Origin: Pegoplata infirma | Lineage: Eukaryota > Arthropoda > Insecta > Diptera > Anthomyiidae | NCBI GenBank assembly: GCA_963921195.1 | Contig: OY992536.1 | Coordinates: 237,496,023 to 237,560,022, forward strand | Length of the DNA: 64,000 bases | Direction: 5' to 3' | In this document: positions 21,136-33,048 of the stretch, piece after piece | Position numbering within the stretch: position 1 is the first letter of the stretch | Layout: every line of letters starts with the position of its first letter | Notes under the pieces: model-generated | Seen by the model: the letters and a program-made list of their open reading frames with translations, nothing else | What the model was told of the DNA's origin: nothing | The model's database searches: none | Position numbers and translations under genes: made by a program

Positions 21136-21782
21136 TAAAATAAATCGAAATTTCTTCACATCATTTTAATGCCAACAAATTGTGTTTACGCTGTTTTTGG
21201 CACAATTTTTTTTATTCTTTATTTTTTTATTATGATGTTTTTGCTGTTGTTCATAATGGTTTACATAAATTCCATAGTGCCTGTAGTTATGAGCGCTAAC
21301 GATGAGCGAGGTTTGATCCCTTTTTACAATATTTTTGTTGGCTTTTTGTATGTGATGTAAAGAAATGAAGCGCTCTTTTTTTTAAATGCCAAACGCGTTC
21401 ATGTAAATATATATGTATACTCCGTGTAAAATGAATAAAGAAAATGGGTGAAATTAGCAAATTTGGAAAATAAACAAATTTTAAGTGAAAAGTTTTCACT
21501 GAAAACAAATTAAAAGTTTTTGTGTACTAAACATGTCCTACTTTAGAGGCCACTGGTGGTGCCCTTATTGGCCATGTGGGGTCCAGCGTCCAAACTTAAG
21601 CTCGAAATTGCATTAGCTATAACCAGTATGAATTTCGTGACAATTGATCCACTTTTTACTTTATGGCCGAATTATTAACAATAAACTACTGTACACCGTT
21701 ACGTATGATTGTTATTTAAAGGCAATTGCATAATTAAGTATACGCCTCTTATACAGTTTTCAAGTAATTATAATTTAAATAA
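21136..21782. other. No gene seen
   Basis: AT-rich sequence without recognised repeats. A 63-codon hydrophobic frame at 21169-21360 (many F, I, L, V) has no family features and is probably chance in T-rich DNA. Confidence 0.4.
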
Positions 21783-22024
21783 CCCATGTAAAAATTGATT
21801 TGATCTTATCTGATCTTATTTGATCTGATAATATATGATTGCATCTGATTGTATATTATTGTATTTAGCACGGTAAAGTAAGATGTCAAATTTTTCCCAA
21901 TGTAAGCCAAATCCAAGATATAATAAGATTTCGATTTTGGCCATTCCATCATATGCAATCAGATAATATAATATATGAATAGATATAAACAGATCACATG
22001 AGATCTAATCCATTTTTACACGGG
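21783..22024. mobile_element. 242-bp CCC-TIR element W
   Basis: The ends are CCCATGTAAAAATTGATT and the inverse of CCCGTGTAAAAATGGATT, flanked by AA on both sides. Subterminal zones carry TGATCTTAT/ATATGATT words. The core includes AAATCCAAGATATAATAAG. It is non-coding. The TIR pattern is shared with P, Q and V. Confidence 0.7.
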
Positions 22025-22164
22025 AATAGTTCATCAACTTCAAATGCGTGTAAAAAAATCTCTAAACTAAACTAAAAAAACTGAAGTGTTTTTTATGGAA
22101 TATATAAACTTTCATCTGCTTTTGTTAGCCTTATGCAATAAAACATAACCTAACCTTTTTTTCT

Positions 22165-24369
22165 AGAACAACATTTAAATACCAACAAAACGCTGTCCCA
22201 CTTTTTCAAGATATCTATAGATATCCATTCCATTGTCATTCCATGTCAAATCGGACACTTTGGAAATTTTTTTTTTCGATTTTCCCAATTTGTTTACAGT
22301 TTTTAGTACCCTTCGAAAACTCCTTCGTGGTATATTTTCAGATTTTTTTGATGACCCGTTCAAAAGATATCGAATTTTTAAAAATTGGTAGTTTTTTCCT
22401 TTACTCAAACTTCTTTTACTCATAACTTCTTCAATATTGGTCCACATTAATTTTTTTTTTTCAAAATTTTTGTTTTTTTACGTACTTTTAAAAAAAATTC
22501 TTAAAAGCGCTCTAGTAAGCGATTTTTAAGTTTTAAAATTTAAATCTCATTTTTGAAAATGTTTGTACTCTTCGATTTTTTCAAAATTTTTTTGTGAAAA
22601 ACTTCTATCGATTCCACAAAATTGTTGCCCAAGAGGATCGTGGGTCAACGATTATTACTATTTTTTTAAGTTTTTTGAAAAAAATTTATTGTAATTTTCC
22701 AATCTTAAAATCATTTCCTCTGCTCCAATGGTGCGTCATAGAGGGGGTATTTATAAGACCAACCCCCATTAATTTTTACATCTTAACATTTCTTTGGAAC
22801 AGACTTATACCCTATCTCCAATTTCTAAGGGGGCTCCCACACAAAACGACATTTTTTAAATTTGCTCCAACCGCTCTAACTGCTTTAATAGTGTCCTTAG
22901 AGCAACAAAATGTATGACCGACCCACAATATTTTTTTAATCCAAACATTTTCTCTGAACACACCTACCCTCTATCTCTAATTGTTAAGGCGGTCCTCATA
23001 AATTTTTTTTATTTTTTGCAAATTTGTTTTATTTAATCAGCTTCTACCGGTCCAATGGTGCATCCGAGAGGGATCATTAGTGAGACCGACCCCCACTTAT
23101 TTTTACCTTCCAACATTTTTGTAGAACATGCCACAGCCCTATCTTCACTCCCTAAGTAGGTTTCCATTCAAAATTAAATTTTTATAAAATTTGCTCCAAC
23201 TGTTATTTGTATGGGAGCCTAATTAGGGAGTGGAGATAGGGCGTAGGTATGTTTTAAAAAAAATTTGGAGGGTAAAAATAAATAGGGGCCGGTCTCACTA
23301 ATGACCCCTCTCGGACGCACTATTGGTCCGGTAGAAGCTGATTAAATAAAACAAATTTACAAAAATAAAAAAAAATGTATGGGGACCGCCTTAACAGTTA
23401 AAGATAGAGGGTAGGTGTGTTCAGAGAAAATGTTTAGACTAAAAAAATATTGTAGGTCGGTCATACATTTTGTTGCTCTAAGGGCACTATTGGGGTAGTT
23501 AAAGCGGTTGAAGCAAATTTTAAAAAAATGTCGTTTTAGAAATTGGAGATAGCGTATTTGTTTGTTCCAAAAAAAGTTAAGAAGTAAAAATTAATGTGGG
23601 TCGTTCTTATAAATGACCCCTCCATGACGCACTATTGGAGCAGTAGAAATGATTGTAAGATTTGAAAATTACAATAAAATTTTTTCAAAAAATTTTAAAA
23701 AATAGTAATAATCGTTATCCCACGATCCTCCTGGGCAAAAAATTTGTAGAATCGATAGAACTTTAACACAAAAAAATTTCAAAATAAATCAAAGAGTTCA
23801 AACATTTTCAAAAATGAGATTTAAATTTTAAAACTTAAAAATCGCATAGTAGAGCGCTTTTAAGAATTTTTGGGGATTTTTTTTTTTTAAAGTACGTACG
23901 TAAAAAAACAAAAATTTTGAAAAAAAAATTGAAATTTGGACTATAATTGAAGAAGTTATTAGGAAAAGAAGTTTGAGTAAAGGAACAAACTACCAATTTT
24001 TAAAAATTTGATATCTTTTGAACGGGTCATCAAAAAAATCTGAAAATTTACCACGAACGAGTTTTCGAAGGGTACTAAAAATTGTAAACAAATTGGGAAA
24101 ATCTAAAAAAAAAAAAATTTCAAAGTGTCCGATTTGGCATGGAATGCCCCCTATATTTTTTACTGGTCAAAATTAATTGAAAATTTAAATTTCTTATATT
24201 TTTAAAAAAATCGCCATTTTGAATTGAAATTGATTACTCAACACCAACTTGGTATAAAAGGCTGAAAATTTGTAGGTAAGTTGCATTTAATACGTACTTA
24301 AACATATTAAAAAAAAATTAACTGAAATGGGACGGGTCTAAAAGTGAGTGATTTGGCCTGGAATGACCC
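22165..24369. mobile_element. Type D element split by type E2
   Basis: D-internal sequence (AATACCAACAAAACGCTGTC, GATATCTATA) precedes the E2 insertion. D resumes after it with TTTTTACTGGTCAAAATTAA and ends at CTAAAAGTGAGTGATTTGG, GAATGACCC. An uninterrupted D copy reads GATATCTATATTTTTAATTG at about 4352, so E2 inserted at TATA. The left D terminus is missing. Confidence 0.65.
22231..24150. mobile_element. Type E foldback element E2, 1.9 kb
   Basis: The left end reads CATTCCATGTCAAATCGGAC and the right end is its inverse, finishing CATGGAATGCCCC, flanked by TATA of the host D element. The outer arms (about 22231-22900 and 23470-24150) are inverted copies containing CGTTCAAAAGATATCGAATT and GATTTAAATTTTAAAACTTA. 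The centre is a run of GACCGACCC-type modules of about 150 bp. The short open frames across these modules are not conserved and I do not call genes. Confidence 0.75.
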
Positions 24370-24422
24370 ACATACTTTTTGTGCAAGAAATCGAAAAAGT
24401 AATGTACAATTTGTTTATTTTA

Positions 24423-24597
24423 TTTTCGCGAGTCTTCGTGAGTGTAAAAAAAATTTTGTTACTCACGTGAGCGTGCGTGAACGAGAGCAGAACAAAAAAA
24501 TCGTGCGTGATCGTGCGTGATCGTGCGTGAGCAATATTTTTATTTTTGTGAGCGTGAGCCTTCGTGTGTCAAAATTCACTCACGCGATCATCTCTAC
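24423..24597. mobile_element. hAT-like L fragment (right half)
   Basis: Arrays of CGTGAGTG/CGTGCGTGA end in CACTCACGCGATCATCTCTA, the L-family right terminus. No left terminus or duplication was found, so it is truncated. Confidence 0.6.
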
Positions 24598-25029
24598 CAT
24601 CCGAAGGCGCATGCTATTTTCAGTTTCGATTGCCTCACAGTATTTGTATTTTATTATGTACGCAACGCATATGACAAGCCTTAAGTCAAATATTAAATTT
24701 AAAATACACACCACACATACATGCATACAACCCCAATAAATACAACATACTCGTACCATTTTTTGTATAATATTTTATGTGTGTGTGAAAAGAATTTTAA
24801 AATTGATATACATGGTGAAATTTTTCCGTTTCAACTACTGCAAAAACTTGGAATTTTAATAAAAGATAGGGTTTCATTTCCAATTTTTTTTTTTTTGTTT
24901 GTATTTATATTTTTTTTGGTGAATGCCATCAAGATAAAGAAAAAAAGTTAAATTTATCAAAAGGAGTGAAAATAAATATTGAAAATTGTAGCTTAAATCC
25001 ATCTATGTATCCGCATTGTATGTGAACTA
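24598..25029. other. No gene seen
   Basis: Unique-looking AT-rich sequence with CACACAC/CATAC words. A 76-codon frame at 24721-24951 ends in a hydrophobic stretch, but it has no recognisable family and no support. Confidence 0.35.
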
Positions 25030-25075
25030 TATATGAGGCATTCCACACCAACTGTGGCTTTACAGAAAAAAATAT
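25030..25075 (+). mobile_element. Type F terminus fragment
   Basis: ATATGAGGCATTCCACACCAA and then TACAGAAAAA match the first ~45 bp of F elements. The match then stops. Confidence 0.5.
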
Positions 25076-25084
25076 ATTTGAATC

Positions 25085-25319
25085 AAGGTGAAATCCTACA
25101 AGGAAAAAAATTCAAGCAACATTTTACGAAAAAAAGTTTCGTACTTTTTGTTTTCGTAAAGAACACGAAAGTTTACTACATATTACGAAAAACATTAGTA
25201 CTGAATTTCGTATTTTTACGAAAGTAACGAAATATTTTTTTGTAATATTTACGAATGCTAACTACATATTACGAAAAAAATTGTGAAAAAGCTTTCATAA
25301 TTTTACGAAAGTAACGAAA
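25085..25319. repeat. TTTTACGAAAGTAACGAAA degenerate repeat cluster
   Basis: TTTCGTA/TACGAAA words recur in both orientations, with ACTACATATTACGAAAAA seen twice (about 25171 and 25260). The cluster directly precedes an INE-B start. It may be the subterminal zone of an unidentified element. Confidence 0.4.
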
Positions 25320-25986
25320 AACAAGTAGAAAAGTTAAATTCGACTTGGCCGAATCTATGAATACCCTCCACAGTGCCCTTTTTAAGTGTTAGTTAATTTT
25401 CTAACGTGAAAAAAATAAAATTTTTGATTAGAAATATATTATTTTCTGTAAAAAAAACTTTTTTTTAAGTAATTTTTGAAAAAAAATTTACTTATTACTT
25501 ATTTTTTTGAGTGTAAAATTTTTTTCGAGTGTTTTTTTTTTGTAGTCTAAAAATACTTTTTAGTCACAAAAATACGTTGTAAAATATTTTTGTGACTTAC
25601 CAATGTTTATAAAACATGTTTAACGGGTTTTTCAACATGTGATTTTAAGGTGAAACTAATCTGAAATTCACGGTTTTGCTAACAACTTTTGAACCATTGG
25701 ACCGATTTGCATAAAATTCAACACAAACCAGGCCAGGGGAACGGCATCCTTAGAATTGCCTTTCGAAAGTTAGCGTGTTTTTTATCTCGTAAATTCACGA
25801 AAAACCCTTCCCGAAATTCAGTCTTTTGCTCATAACTTTTGAACCACTAGACCGATTTCGCTGGATTGCAATACCAACCTCACCAGGTAAATGCCCAACA
25901 TACGTGACAAACTTCAAGAGCTTCCGTAAAGCCTTTCAAAAGTTAGCGTGTTTTCAACAGGCGGACAGACATCGCTAGATCGTCTT
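25320..25986 (+). mobile_element. INE-B copy, part 1 (split by two insertions)
   Basis: The full INE-B 5' end (AACAAGTAGAAAAGTTAAATT) runs to GACATCGCTAGATCGTCTT, where a retrotransposon begins. The copy continues at 27648-27695 (GACATCGCTAGATCGTCTTA to ATATAT), is cut again by D2, and finishes at 28214-28310 (ATATACTTTATGGGG to GGTATAAAA). Confidence 0.8.
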
Positions 25987-27638
25987 TTTTTTTACTTTGA
26001 GCCGACACTCAGGGGATGCCCCCTACTAATGCAATGCATTGTGTTGGTTTTAGGAAAACAGGTTATGAGAAGATGGAAAGAGGGAGTAGTGTTTGTGGAC
26101 ATTTAATTTGAATTTTTCTAAATTATAGCCGACTGGAAAGACTTCTGCCGGAATTTTATTCCACATACGGCTAGTTCGACCAAGAAACGAATTTTCTCTG
26201 TAATGCATTGTGCGAGACATTGGACAGTCGACAACGAACGGATGTGATCTTCTGGAAAGGCGAGTACTACGGGCATGCACCCGCGTTTCAGGAATGAGTT
26301 CGTCCATCTCAGCTGAACACATACCGTGGTAATATCGATAGAACAGTGTCGCACAACCTACATTCCAACGATTCTTTAATGAATCAATAGAGCTGGATAC
26401 CCTACTGTCATTGATGAGCTTCAACGCACTCCTTTGCACCCGGTCCAGACGCTTCAAGATAGACCTTGAAGCACCTGCCCAGATATGGGAGTTGTATTCC
26501 ATTTTCGGTCGGATATAGGAGGTATAAATGGTGAGGAGATCAGATGGAGTAAAGTAATTCTTGCACCGTTTTAAGAAACCAAGACACTTGAGTGCTTCTT
26601 TCGACACTTGAAAAACATGTTGCTTCCAGCGAACATCACATTGGATCCTCATGTCTAGAACATCAAGAGTGTCTGATTCCTCAATATAGCTACCACCCAT
26701 GGATACAGAAGACGCTGATTCCACAATCCTTCTGTGGGTCAACATACAACATTTGGTCTTACGAGCATTAAAATCGACCCGATTCGCAAGACCCCACTCG
26801 AAGATTGTCGTAAGGTTATGATTGAGTGTGTCATTCATGTTCTGCCTCATAGCTTCAACCTCAGTAAGGGTTGGGGTATGATTAAAGGAAAATGAATGAC
26901 AAATGTTGCTGTCATCTGCGACAGAATAGATAGGATTGGAAGTTAGACCCAGGAGGTCGTTAAGAAAAATAAGAAAAAGTGTAGGAGCCTTGCGGTACCC
27001 CTGAATTTAAACGAAACTCATCTGATGAAAACCCATCTATAACAACTCGTATATATCGGTCTCTGAGAAAGCTCGATATAAATCGAGAGAAAACACTACC
27101 GACACCAAACGCAATAAGTTTTGAAATGAGTGCACCATGCTACACACGATCAAACGCTTTAGAAATATCTAGAGCAACTACTTTGCTTTCATCGAATTGG
27201 TGAATAAAACGATTCCAACGTTCCGAAAGAAACGCTAACAGGTCACCCGTAGAACGACTTCTACGAAAGCCATACTGTCGATCACACAAAAGTGAATTAG
27301 ACTCCAGATAATTTACCAAGTGGTGATTGATCATGCTCTTTATGACTTTCGAGAGCGTAGAGCATATTGCTATTGGGCGGTTGTCAGGGTTTGTAGCCTC
27401 ACCCTTTTTTGGGATTGGCTGGAAGTTGGCCACCTTCCAGCAAGACGGAAAAACTCCTAACTGGTACGAATAGCTAAATAATGCTGCCAAAGGACGAGAT
27501 AACGACAATGCACTCTTCTTCAGGACTATAGCCATAACCCCATCCGGTCCAGGGGACTTATTTATATTGAGATCTTCAAAATAATCGAAGGGGGTCGGGT
27601 CTAAAAGTGAGTGATTTTGCCTGGAATGCCCCATATAC
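25987..27638 (-). pseudogene. Jockey/CR1-like retrotransposon insertion, 5'-truncated
   Basis: Read on the minus strand from 27575: NINKSPGPDGVMAIVL, WKVANFQPIPKKG, RPIAICSTLSKVIKSM, QYGFRRSRSTGDLLAF and VALDISKAFDRV. A frame break follows, then IDGFSSDEF with GVPQGS, then VADDSN. A C-terminal domain (26050-26850) has VQRSALKLINDSR, WNVGCATLFYRYYHG and TRMWNKIPAEVF-like blocks. It ends in a short 3' UTR and a poly-A tail (poly-T at 25987-25995). The YADD/FADD aromatic residue is Val here and sequence is missing after GVPQGS, so it is inactive. GACATCGCTAGATCGTCTT flanks it on both sides (25968-25986; 27648-27666). Confidence 0.85.
27584..27637. mobile_element. Type D terminus fused to the retrotransposon 5' end
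   Basis: TCGAAGGGGGTCGGGTCTAA through GGAATGCCCCATATA is the terminal ~54 bp of a D element. It lies between the truncated ORF and the right copy of the target duplication. In the retrotransposon's own orientation it forms the extreme 5' end of the inserted DNA. Confidence 0.65.
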
Positions 27639-27647
27639 GGACGGACG

Positions 27648-27695
27648 GACATCGCTAGATCGTCTTAAAATCGATCGAGGATCATGAATATATAT
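27648..27695 (+). mobile_element. INE-B copy, part 2
   Basis: GACATCGCTAGATCGTCTTA, AAATCGATCGAGGATCATG and AATATATAT lie between the retrotransposon and the D2 element. This is the middle section of the copy starting at 25320. Confidence 0.75.
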
Positions 27696-28213
27696 GGGGC
27701 ATTCCAGGCCAAATCACTCACTTTTAGACCCGACCCCGTTCAATTATTTTTTTTTTTTTGGATATGTTATAGTACGTATTAAATGCAACTTGCTCTTTAA
27801 TTTTCATCTTTTTATACCATGTTGGTGTTGAGTAATCAATTTTTCAAATGGCGATTTTGTCAAAAAAATTAATAAATTGAAATTTTCAATTAATTTTGAC
27901 CAGTAAAAAATATAGATATCTGAAAAAAAGTTGGGCAACGTTTTGTTGGTATTCAAATGCAGTTTTCGAAAAAAAATATGAAAAAATTATTCGAAGTAAT
28001 TATCCCTTATTTTTTAACGTTTAAAAATTAAAATCGACTTTTTGAAAAAGTCCAAGACCTTCGATTTTTTTTTTTTAAAGTCTAAAAATTTCACTCTAAA
28101 TTACGCAACTTTTAAGCCATATTCGATATATGAGAGCAAGTTGCATTCATTACAAAAAAAATTAATCGAAGGGGGTCGGGTCTAAAAGTGAGTCTTTTGG
28201 CCTGGAATGACCC
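27696..28213. mobile_element. Type D element D2, 518 bp, ATAT duplication
   Basis: The ends are GGGGCATTCCAGGCCAAATC and its inverse ending GGAATGACCC, flanked by ATAT at 27692-27695 and 28214-28217 inside the INE-B ATATATACTTTATGG block. The interior matches part of D1 (CCAAGACCTTCGATTTTTTT, GTTGGGCAACGTTTTG). Compared with D1 it lacks most of the palindromic middle. Confidence 0.75.
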
Positions 28214-28310
28214 ATATACTTTATGGGGCCCTAGACCAATATCTCGAGGTTTTACAAACGGAATGACAAACTTATATATACCCTTTATCACTAGAGTGGA
28301 AGGTATAAAA
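28214..28310 (+). mobile_element. INE-B copy, part 3 (3' end)
   Basis: ATATACTTTATGGGGCCCTAG through ACTAGAGTGGAAGGTATAAAA completes the INE-B copy begun at 25320. Confidence 0.75.
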
Positions 28311-29859
28311 AACATGAACTGAATTGCGTAAAAAATCAATTAAAAATCGAAAAAGAATAATGGAATTTAAAGGATTCGAAATCAAATTCGAAAACGATCA
28401 ATTGAAATTGTGAAAAATGTATAGTATATCCAACTGTGATTGACTTTTAATTTAAAAAATAATTCATATTGTCGCTACCGAAATAAATCGAAAAAAAATA
28501 TTATGGTAAACAAACTCGTCCAAAATTTTAAGATTTAATCTGACACACATTAAGTGTATGGCAATCGAAGGAGTGCTGATGATGGAAGGGTGGCATTTTC
28601 CGAAAGCTGTCGACATCTCCACTTAGATGTCGACAGATTTGATTTTTTTTTCAGATTTTTTTTTTTTCAGATTTTCTTATTGTAAAATAATTATTATTTC
28701 TCAGAAATAATTAATATGGACTCAAACCGAACAAAATAAAAATTCGATTTCCAATAATATCAAAAACATTTTTAACCAGAAAAGTTAGTGTGCAATAACT
28801 CATATGTGTTATGTGTACGATATAATGTTAAGAAAAATGGTTTGGAAAAATATTACCAACATTTATGAAATGAAGCTTAAATAATAAGCTGCTTAAAGAG
28901 ATTGTAAAATAAGTTTTATATACAAACATATGTATTAAGTATAAAATCCTTCTATTGAAATTTATGATTCAAAAATGCTTTAAAATTAAAAAATATATGT
29001 ATAAATTAAGGTGTTATTATACAAGAAATACAATAAAACAAAAAAAATAACATTTGCTCGATCAAAGATTTTGATTTTTGATGCTAAATTTTTCTTAGAC
29101 GTCACAAACTCTCAAAGTCATCAAAATTATGGGGGTAGTACTTTTAGATTACATCTTAAATGTTACAAAAGAACACAATTTTGTATCGCTTCTATTTTCT
29201 TTCAATTTTCGGTGCAAAGAGCAAAAATGTAAGATCTGACTACTTCAGAATATGCTCAGGACTATATGATTGGCAGTTTTTAGCTTTTTAATATTCCCAA
29301 GAGGAGGACATCGCTAAATTTGTTTAAAAAGTGCTTCTAACAAGGGAAGTATCTCAACTCTTATGAACCGATTTGCATGAGACTTCAAATAAATATAAAA
29401 GAGACAATTTTAAGGTTGGGCTGCTTCGGATTATCGGTCATATCAGGGATTTTGGAATTCAAAAAATGGGTCAAAAATGGAACAAAAATAGTTTTTAGGA
29501 TTTTCAGCTGTTTCTTTCTGAGAAACTATATGATGTTTTCATATGAAAAGCAAGGTTTTTTAATGTCTATCCAATGGTCTCATAACCTTGTAAAAATACG
29601 ACCTCTTTTAATATTTTTTTCAGGAAAATGTGTAAATTTTGCGGGTGTTTATGTGAAGACGTAGACTTACGATATCCAAATGCATTGGAAATAATCTATC
29701 TCATTACGTTTAATTCGAAACGTATTTTTGCTCTAGACGATATTCTTGTTAGTTCGGGAGTTTTTGAAATTTTCCCGACGGTCGACATTGTTTCATAAGG
29801 GGACAACGAAAATTTTTAAACACTGATAAGACAACCATTAAATCGTATCATTTATTGAT
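28311..29859. other. No gene seen; small perfect palindrome
   Basis: Unique-looking sequence. A hairpin TGTCGACATCT / AGATGTCGACA lies at about 28608-28635. Open frames at 29011-29232 and 29377-29664 have no recognisable domain, no conserved second copy and ordinary AT-rich composition, so I do not call them genes. Confidence 0.4.
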
Positions 29860-31332
29860 GGGGCATTCCATGTCAAATCGGACATTTGAAATTTTTTTTT
29901 TTTTAGATTTTCCCAATTTGTTTACAGTTTTTAGTAACCTTCTAAAACTCCTTCGTGGTAAATTTTCAGATTTTTTTGATGACCCGTTCAAAAGATATCG
30001 AATTTTTAAAAATTGGTAGTTTGTTCCTTTACTCAAACTTCTTTTACTCATAACTTCTTCAATAATGGTCCAAATTTCAAATTTTTTTTTTTTTCAAAAT
30101 TTTTGTTTTTTACTTACTTTAAAAAAAAAAAAAATCCCAAAAATTCTTAAAAACGCTCTAGTATGCGATTTTTAAGTTTTAAAATTTAAATCTCATTTTT
30201 GAAAATGTTTGTACTCTTCGATTTTTTTTAAAATTTTTTTGTGTAAAACTTCTATCGATTCTACAAATTTTTTGCCCAGGAGGGATATAACATGGGATAA
30301 CGATTATTACTATTTTTTTTAATTTTTTGAAAAAGTTATATTGTAATTTTCCAATCTTAAAATCATTTCTACTGCTCCAATGGTGCGTCATACAGGGGTC
30401 ATTTATAAGACCGACCCCCATTAATTTTTACGTCTTTAGATTTCTTTGGAACAAACTACTACCCTATCTCCAATTTCTAAGGTGGCTCCCACACAAAACG
30501 ACATTTTTAAAATTTGCTCCAACCGCTCTAATTGCCCTAATAGTGCCCTTAGAGCAACAAAATGTATGACAGACCCACAATTTTTTTTTAGTTCAAACAC
30601 CTACCCTCTTACTCTAATTGTTAAGGCGGTCCTCATACAATTTTTTTTGTAAATTTGTTTTATTTAACCAATGAGGGTTAGAGAAAATTAAAAAAAACTT
30701 CGTTTTGTGTGGGAACCCCCTTAGAAATTGGAGATAGGGTATTAGTTTGTTCCAAAGAAATGTTAAGACGTTAAAATAAATGGGTGTCGTTCTTATAAAT
30801 GAACCCTCTATGACGCACCATTGAGCAGTAAAAATGATTTTAAGATAGGAAAATTACAATAAAATTTTTTCAAAAAATTTTAAAAAATAGTAATAATCGT
30901 TATCCTACGATCCTCCTGGGCAAAAAATTTTTAGAATCAATAGAGGTTTTGCAAAAAAAAAAAAATTCAAAAAATCGAAGAGTACAAACATTTTTAAAAA
31001 TGAAGTTTTAATTTTAAAAATTAAAAATCGCATACTAGAGCGCATTTAAGAATTTTTTGGGATTTTTTTTTTAAAGTACGTAAAAAAACAAAAAATTTGA
31101 AAAAAAAATTTGGAATTTAGACCATTATTGAAGAAGTTATGAGTAAGAGAAGTTTGAGTAAAAGAACAAACTACCAATTTTTAAAAATTCGATATCTTTT
31201 GAACGGGTCATCAAAAAAATCTGAAAATTTACCACGAAAGAGTTTCGGAAGGGTACTAAAAACTGTAAACAAATTGGAAAAATTAAAAAAAAAATTTTTT
31301 TTCAAAGTGTCCGATTTGACATGGATTGCCCC
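29860..31332. mobile_element. Type E foldback element E3, 1.47 kb
   Basis: The ends are GGGGCATTCCATGTCAAATC at 29860 and the inverse ending CATGGATTGCCCC at 31332. Inverted arms carry CCCGTTCAAAAGATATCGAA and GATCCTCCTGGGCAAAAA. The central module region is shorter than in E2. The flanks (TGAT and ATAT) do not show a clear duplication. It is non-coding. Confidence 0.75.
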
Positions 31333-31379
31333 ATATATATTTTAAGTTTCAGCAAATCGGTTCATAGGGGTTCAGATAC

Positions 31380-31492
31380 TTCCCTCGTAAGTCGATTGGT
31401 ATATTGAAGGACCATTATTTCGGGTAGTTACAATCATCAGCATAAAGTCATTATACCATGTACCACACATTGGTGTAGAGGTTATGAAACAT
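31380..31492 (+). mobile_element. INE-C 3' end fragment
   Basis: GTCGATTGGTATATTGAAGG, ATTATTTCGGGTAGTTACAA, CATTATACCATGTACCACAC and GGTGTAGAGGTTATGAAAC match the INE-C end at 63331-63438 with several substitutions. Confidence 0.6.
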
Positions 31493-33048
31493 GGAAAAAA
31501 TCATACAATATACTCATACGAATCTCACACCTAAATAATTCCTATACAAATGTTTTTTTCTGCTTACTTTACTTTTAGCATATAGTCCCAAATGTTGCCG
31601 ATGTGTAATGTTTTATTTGTATTATTACTTATTGTTAGTAACTTTCTATGTTGGCATAATCAAGTTTCATTCGAAATACTTCTGTAACACATATGAGGTA
31701 TTCAACACCAAAAGATATTTTTTCGCTGCTATCACGTATACAAATATTAAATGCGTTCTCCTGGCCAAAAAAGTAAACGCTTTCGTAACGACAAAATATT
31801 GTTGTGACATATCTCATACGTAAATATTTGTGAGAATGTAAGTTCTTTTTTTGTACCGCAACAAGTTTAGAAAAAGAAGTCAAACTGAAAAAAGTTTTCT
31901 ATTACAACATTACACCTTTTTTTTTTGTTAAATATACAAACATTAAGTTGGCACTTATTTTTGCAAGATTTTTGTAACATCAACTTGTGAATGATAAAAA
32001 AACATTTTGTTTCAATTTTCGTTAGAATGTGTCGAGTTTAAGCATTTGATATTTTTTAAATTTTAGAAGTGTCCTTAACATGTTACTTAAAACTTTTGAT
32101 GTGTTTAACCGACTTTGGCTCAAGACAGTGATAAATTTATTAAAAAGTCCAAAAATTTGTAATTTCCTTTTAATTTACAGCAGATATTTTTTTTTAATTG
32201 GCAGCAGCTTATGGAAAAGGATCCCGAGTAAAGGAGCGCAATCAGGCGAAGTTACAGTTAGGACCGCTAGTTGGTAGCACTGAAAAAGTGGTCTTAAGAT
32301 GCAGTGAAAATTTAAAAATTGGTAGCAAAATATTTAGTGAAAAATTCTACAAATGAGGACTAAAGATACTTTTTTATCAATTTTATAATTATTTTGTTTT
32401 CCCCTATCTCAAACAACTCTGTTTTCTTAACGCAAAACCCTCTATCTCTTCAAACTTACGTGTGGGGTTATACAAAATGTAAAGTGAACTTTTAAAAATA
32501 ATACCGTTAGTTATCCTAATAGATTAAATTGGCAGAGAAATTGACAATAGGTTCACAAATAAGTTCTACCCATTTATTACAAACATGCGTACATATTTAC
32601 TTAAAGAGCCTTTTGCACAATGTTTTTGTTTTGTCAATCCCCCTAGAAGCCCGTGTACTCTTACCCTATTTTCCATCGATTTAACACTTGCTTTATTCCG
32701 TTGCTGTTGCTGTTTTTTTTTTTTTTTTTTGTGTAACCACAAAGTAAAAACCCCACAATATCCAAGTGTTCAAGAGAAAATGTTAATTCAAAAATAGAAG
32801 ATTGTAAGAATATTGTAGTTGGTTTAGTTCAGCTATAAAATTTCCTACCTTAATAAAATCCGATTAACAAAATTGTGATTTAAGTTAGCTTTAAAAGTTT
32901 AAATTTCATACTTTTTCTGGCGATCCGGCGGACGTTTAGCTTTTTTTGTTGAAAAATCGATCCTTTTAAAGTAATAAAGATATTTTTAAAATCTAAAAGG
33001 CATTTGAAAGAAAGCTCCTTAAGCTTCAAAACAAGTGCACCCGCATTG
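31493..33048. other. No gene seen
   Basis: No recognisable repeat or domain. Several 60-80-codon frames exist (for example 31608-31823 and 32585-32797), but they look random. Confidence 0.4.

Noticed and set aside
28608..28635. TGTCGACATCT palindrome as a regulatory operator
   Set aside because: A single short hairpin with no adjacent gene; nothing supports a binding role.
29011..29664. Two open frames of 73 and 95 codons as host genes
   Set aside because: No domain, no splice or start support, and no second copy to show conservation.
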